From G963664835 sp965220775 (lineage in GTDB: Bacteria; Chloroflexota; UBA6077; FW602-bin22; JBCLEL01): a stretch of DNA of 64,000 bases. Made by a program: the position numbers and the translations under genes. The stretch lies in assembly GCA_965220775.1 (NCBI GenBank), contig OZ244845.1:496001-560000 (forward strand). Reading direction: 5' to 3'. Under the pieces are notes generated by a model, which did no database searches, was not told the origin of the DNA, and saw only the letters and a list, made by a program, of their open reading frames with translations. Positions 61,324-64,000 of this stretch are shown one piece after another (positions within the stretch are counted from its first letter, which is position 1; each line of letters starts with the position of its first letter).

Positions 61324-61620
61324 TCAGCCGGGAACCCGGTCCACGATTGCTTGCATCTCGTCGGGGGAGAAGGCTTTCAGTGTTTCGGAGCGGACGTTGC
61401 CCCGGCCGGCTACTTCGAGTAGAAATGCCACGGCCGTCTCGTCATCCGGCGCTTCGGCAACGACGACCATGTCGTAACGGCCCATCGTATAGTTGACTGA
61501 GAGAAACTTGCCGCCGACCCTTTGAACTGCTTCGTCAGACGCGTGCAGCCGCTCGATAATCTGCTTTGCGTTGCGGACGCCCTGTTCGGTCCAATTGACT
61601 AGAACAACGTATCTCGGCAT
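61324..61620 (-). CDS. GYD-domain protein
   Basis: 98 residues. YVVLVNWTEQGVRNAKQIIE and YTMGRYDMVVVAEAPDDETA contain the Gly-Arg-Tyr-Asp variant of the GYD motif. Dimeric alpha-beta barrel fold like an antibiotic biosynthesis monooxygenase domain. The function of the family is not known. Isolated gene; the 295 bases upstream of it toward nfeD hold nothing recognisable. Confidence 0.9.
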   Translation of the reverse strand: MPRYVVLVNWTEQGVRNAKQIIERLHASDEAVQRVGGKFLSVNYTMGRYDMVVVAEAPDDETAVAFLLEVAGRGNVRSETLKAFSPDEMQAIVDRVPG

Positions 61621-61832
61621 CGATAGCCTCCTGAAGTGATTGGTGGATCAGAACCCAGCGTGCCACCGGCTGCCAGTATAGCAGCCAATCGTTTGGATGG
61701 CCGGATACGGGTGGTTGCGCCGTCAGTAGAGCCTGGGTTCTTAAGTTCGGCCGGCCGAAATGACGGGGAATCGTATCGTTTCGCTACGTGATCAAGTCTA
61801 ATACTCGTCCCAACTGGGTGTGCAAGACGTAG

Positions 61833-61860
61833 TATAATTCGTATGCAACACATGTCATAC
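61833..61860 (+). promoter_or_regulatory. mazEF promoter (-10) and inverted repeat
   Basis: A perfect TATAAT (61833-61838) is followed by GTATG...CATAC arms (61841-61845, 61856-61860) around the expected start of transcription. This is a plausible autoregulatory site for the antitoxin encoded 12 bases later. Confidence 0.45.
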
Positions 61861-61871
61861 CAGAGGTGCAG

Positions 61872-62117
61872 ATGTCAAGCACGAAAGTAACCATCACGGT
61901 ACCTGCCGACGTACTCTCCGCGGTTGACAGCTTTGTTCGCGATCATCCGGGTCTGAGCAGAAGCGCCGTGTGCGCGAAGGCGATTACAGCATGGTTGCAG
62001 GCCGAGCAGGATGCCTTGATAGCAAGGTACTATAACGATCAGTCACCGGCCGAGCGGCGAGAAGACGACCAGTGGCGCCGGCTGGCGTCTCAGAGTGCCG
62101 CCACCGCTTGGGATTGA
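61872..62117 (+). CDS. MazE-like ribbon-helix-helix antitoxin
   Basis: 81 residues from ATG at 61872, with AGAGG five bases upstream. KVTITVPADVLSAVDSFVRD, then SRSAVCAKAITAWLQAEQD, is a ribbon-helix-helix DNA-binding domain. The acidic, polar tail (NDQSPAERREDDQWRRLASQ) would wrap the toxin. The stop codon overlaps the toxin start (TTGA), typical of a coupled type II pair. Confidence 0.85.
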   Translation: MSSTKVTITVPADVLSAVDSFVRDHPGLSRSAVCAKAITAWLQAEQDALIARYYNDQSPAERREDDQWRRLASQSAATAWD

Positions 62118-62488
62118 TCGCGACGCAAGGTTGGGCCTACCCAAGACGTGGGGAGGTCTGGACCGTGGCATTGCCAAATCAGCCCATGGACCCCCATACT
62201 CCGAGACCTGCTGTCATCATTTCTACTGATGTCCGCAACCGGCTCGCCGGCGATGTCCTAGTTGTTCCGTTGAGTTCGACGTTGAGGCAGTTGCCGACCC
62301 ATGTGTTTTTGCCTGCCGGCATCGGAGGACAACTTTCTGATTCGATGGCAAAGTGCGAGCACATAACGGCCCTGGACAAACGCTTTCTAGCTCGCGGTCC
62401 GTTGGGTGACCCTCTACCAGAGAATCTGATGCACGAGATAGTTCTGGCTGTGCGACGAGCTGTCGGCGAGATCATCCCTTGGCCCTAG
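62114..62488 (+). CDS. mazF: MazF/PemK family endoribonuclease toxin
   Basis: 124 residues from TTG at 62114, overlapping the antitoxin stop; the frame is open to 62072 without a likely start. YPRRGEVWTVALPNQ is the MazF N-terminus, followed by RPAVIISTDVRNRLAGDVLV, VPLSSTLR and KCEHITALDKRFLARGPLG. The family cuts mRNA at short sequences. The module appears complete. Confidence 0.9.
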   Translation: MIATQGWAYPRRGEVWTVALPNQPMDPHTPRPAVIISTDVRNRLAGDVLVVPLSSTLRQLPTHVFLPAGIGGQLSDSMAKCEHITALDKRFLARGPLGDPLPENLMHEIVLAVRRAVGEIIPWP

Positions 62489-62608
62489 GGCCTTTGTGCG
62501 CCAGATTGGTCGTCTGCCGTCCGTTTTGCCACCGGCCGGACAAACGCTTACACTGAGGCCCATTGGATCTGTCAAGAAAGCACTATCGTTAACCGGGAGG
62601 GATATTAG

Positions 62609-63394
62609 ATGCGACCAAACAGGCTGCGAGAGCTATGGAGCGAGGGCGAGCCGGCGGCTATTGGCTGGATGAGCACCGCCGATGGCCTGATCGCCGAGAC
62701 TATGGCCCATGCCGGCTTCGACGTGATCGTGGTCGATATGCAGCACGGGATGGGCATAGGGCCGGACCGGGCGGTAGCGACGCTCCAGGTGCTAAGCACC
62801 ACCGATGTTATGCCGATGGTGCGAGTGCCGTGGAATGATCCGATCCCCATTCAGTACGTGCTCGACTCCGGCGCTTACGGCGTCGTGGTGCCAATGATAA
62901 GTAACCGCGAGGACGCGGTGAAGGCGGCCGGCGCCTGCCGTTACGCGCCGATGGGCTACCGTAGTAATGGTCCTACCAGGTCACGTTTGTATTTTGGCGA
63001 AGACTACTTCGAGCATGCGAATGACGAGATCATTTGCCTGGCGATGATCGAGACGGAAGAGGGCGTTAACAACCTGGACGAGATTGCCGAGGTGCCGGGC
63101 ATCGACGGATTCCACATCGGTCCGACGGACTTGGCGATCAGCCTGGGCCTGCCGCCGGGCTACGACCTGAAAGAGCCGAGATGGGTCGACGCGGTTCAGA
63201 AGATCGTCGACGCGGCCAAGCGTCACGGTTTGCAAGCCGGCATTCAGTGCAGCGGGCCGGAGGAAGCGGTTCGTCGCTTCAAGCAGGGGTTCAACTTCAA
63301 CCCGTTGGGCTCCGATTTCAGGCTCGTCCAAGCCGGCGCCCAGGCGTTGGTCCGGGACTTCAAGGCCGGCTTTGTGACAGCCGGCGTCGGGTAG
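62609..63394 (+). CDS. HpcH/HpaI aldolase/citrate lyase family protein
   Basis: 261 residues. GFDVIVVDMQHGMGIGPDRA carries the metal-binding region of 2-keto-3-deoxy acid aldolases. VLDSGAYGVVVPMISNREDA and AMIETEEGVNNLDEIAEVPG (metal Glu) follow, with DGFHIGPTDLAISLGLP (metal Asp). It likely cleaves a 2-oxo-3-deoxy sugar acid to pyruvate and an aldehyde. GGGAGGG is the ribosome site. Monocistronic. Confidence 0.94.
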   Translation: MRPNRLRELWSEGEPAAIGWMSTADGLIAETMAHAGFDVIVVDMQHGMGIGPDRAVATLQVLSTTDVMPMVRVPWNDPIPIQYVLDSGAYGVVVPMISNREDAVKAAGACRYAPMGYRSNGPTRSRLYFGEDYFEHANDEIICLAMIETEEGVNNLDEIAEVPGIDGFHIGPTDLAISLGLPPGYDLKEPRWVDAVQKIVDAAKRHGLQAGIQCSGPEEAVRRFKQGFNFNPLGSDFRLVQAGAQALVRDFKAGFVTAGVG

Positions 63395-63424
63395 CCGGCG
63401 CTCTCGCGACGGTTGGCCGGACTG

Positions 63425-63631
63425 TCAAGCAACCTCCGCGTAGAGTGCATGCAACTCTGGGGAGAGGCGTCTTGCCGCTTCACCGATGATCTAGAGCTGT
63501 CGGATAAAGCCATCTTGGAGGAGCTTACTCTCAAGAAAAGTCGGCTCATCGACATCGACTAAGTAATCCTCGGTTTGCGCAATGGCATCCCGAATATGTT
63601 GCAGATACAGAGCATCATTCGATTCTTTCAT
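63425..63631 (-). pseudogene. Broken HEPN (DUF86) toxin partner of the MNT antitoxin
   Basis: Start ATG at 63631, overlapping the MNT gene by 17 nt. The frame reads KESNDALYLQHIRDAIAQTE on to GFIRQL, then TAG (63491-63493) where the family has Glu in QLEIIGEAA. After the stop the same frame continues IIGEAARRLSPELHALYAEV and ends at 63425. The catalytic RxxxxH region is missing altogether. The toxin is inactivated by a stop and a truncation. Confidence 0.8.
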
Positions 63632-63920
63632 AGAGCGATTCGACTTCCGCTTTAACGCGCTCCCGGAGGTAGGGACTCAGAGAAGCCTCGGTCACCAGAT
63701 CGACTGGCCGACCGAGGCGTTCGGCAAATTGCCGTTCAATCCGCACAAGCGCGAGCAAGCTTTTCCTACGGGCAAAGCGAACCAGTAAGTCCACATCGCT
63801 CTCTGGAGTTGCCTCCCCTCGAGCGTGTGATCCAAATACGCCTAAGAACGCGATGTCATTTTGCTCGCATATATCTATGACAGCGTCCAAGTCTATAGGG
63901 GTTGCAGTTTGTTCAGCCAT
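63615..63920 (-). CDS. Minimal nucleotidyltransferase (MNT) antitoxin
   Basis: 101 residues from ATG at 63920 (MAEQTATPIDLDAVIDICEQ); the frame is open to 63974. The polymerase beta-type motif GSHARGEATPESDVDLLVRF contains GSxARG and the catalytic DxD. MNT proteins AMPylate and silence HEPN toxins. The HEPN gene directly downstream is disrupted, so this antitoxin seems left without a working target here. Confidence 0.88.
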   Translation of the reverse strand: MAEQTATPIDLDAVIDICEQNDIAFLGVFGSHARGEATPESDVDLLVRFARRKSLLALVRIERQFAERLGRPVDLVTEASLSPYLRERVKAEVESLYERIE

Positions 63921-64000
63921 CTGTTCTCTCTCAACGGTAACGCCAGCATACCACTCCTCAGATAGCACCGGCAATTGCTCTGTGGCAGTCTTGAGTCGCG

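Overview
The window is a moderately GC-rich bacterial chromosome segment. Most genes have ordinary metabolic products, but the sequence is cut up by intergenic repeats and small accessory cassettes. There is no rRNA or other phylogenetic anchor. The gene repertoire (fungal/archaeal-type Asd, UbiA, GYD, OsmC, YdeI and M3 peptidase proteins, several Gfo/Idh/MocA oxidoreductases, TIM-barrel sugar phosphate isomerases, a GMC oxidoreductase, an HpcH/HpaI aldolase) and the very frequent GCCGG-rich intergenic hairpins suggest an uncultured Chloroflexota-like organism (Dehalococcoidia/SAR202 style). That assignment is inference only.

Layout. 0-7.8 kb, minus strand: an ABC-2 drug/lipid-type exporter operon (ATPase plus two permeases, the second cut by the window edge), preceded by an FRG-TPR protein and a putative type IIG restriction-methyltransferase. 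8-20.9 kb: single genes (methyltransferases, a VOC protein, a YdeI-like protein, SurE, a Gfo/Idh oxidoreductase, a GMC oxidoreductase, riboflavin synthase, a UbiA prenyltransferase) separated by dense repeat clusters. 21.5-22.8 kb: an IS110-family element sitting inside one repeat cluster. 23-29.2 kb: a chromate-transporter family protein, a minus-strand sugar operon (Gfo/Idh, sugar phosphate isomerase, NAD-dependent epimerase) and a third Gfo/Idh gene. 29.5-34.7 kb: a compact four-gene operon (unknown coiled-coil protein, P-loop-less ATPase-like protein, BrxD/DUF2791-like ATPase, SNF2 helicase). A perfect 20-bp direct repeat brackets it; one copy lies in the 3' end of the preceding gene. I consider this the best candidate for an undescribed system, probably anti-phage. 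34.8-48 kb: cyclophilin-like protein, cupin, Fic protein, lipoprotein polysaccharide deacetylase with a 60-bp minisatellite, methyltransferase, amidase, OsmC, a membrane protein and an M3 peptidase. 48-54.3 kb: an accessory zone with an orphan Phd antitoxin, an odd class II tRNA with a GUC anticodon, a P63C-domain protein, an AlkD-like protein, a HEPN cassette flanked by a duplicated AlkD 3' end, and a VapBC45-type toxin-antitoxin pair. 54.4-64 kb: a ThDP enzyme, a MerR-like regulator, asd-ribH, an SDR, nfeD-stomatin, GYD, MazEF, an HpcH/HpaI aldolase and an MNT antitoxin with a broken HEPN partner.

Functional reading. Housekeeping content covers riboflavin synthesis (ribE and ribH, far apart), aspartate-family amino acid synthesis (asd), nucleotide clean-up (SurE) and membrane quality control (NfeD/stomatin). 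The oxidoreductase, isomerase, aldolase and amidase genes suggest use of varied sugars, polyols and organic acids, but substrates cannot be read from sequence. At least two cassettes (29.2-34.7 kb and 52.0-53.2 kb) sit at the 3' end of a host gene with that end repeated on the far side. This points to a recurrent insertion mode for which no recombinase is visible in the window.
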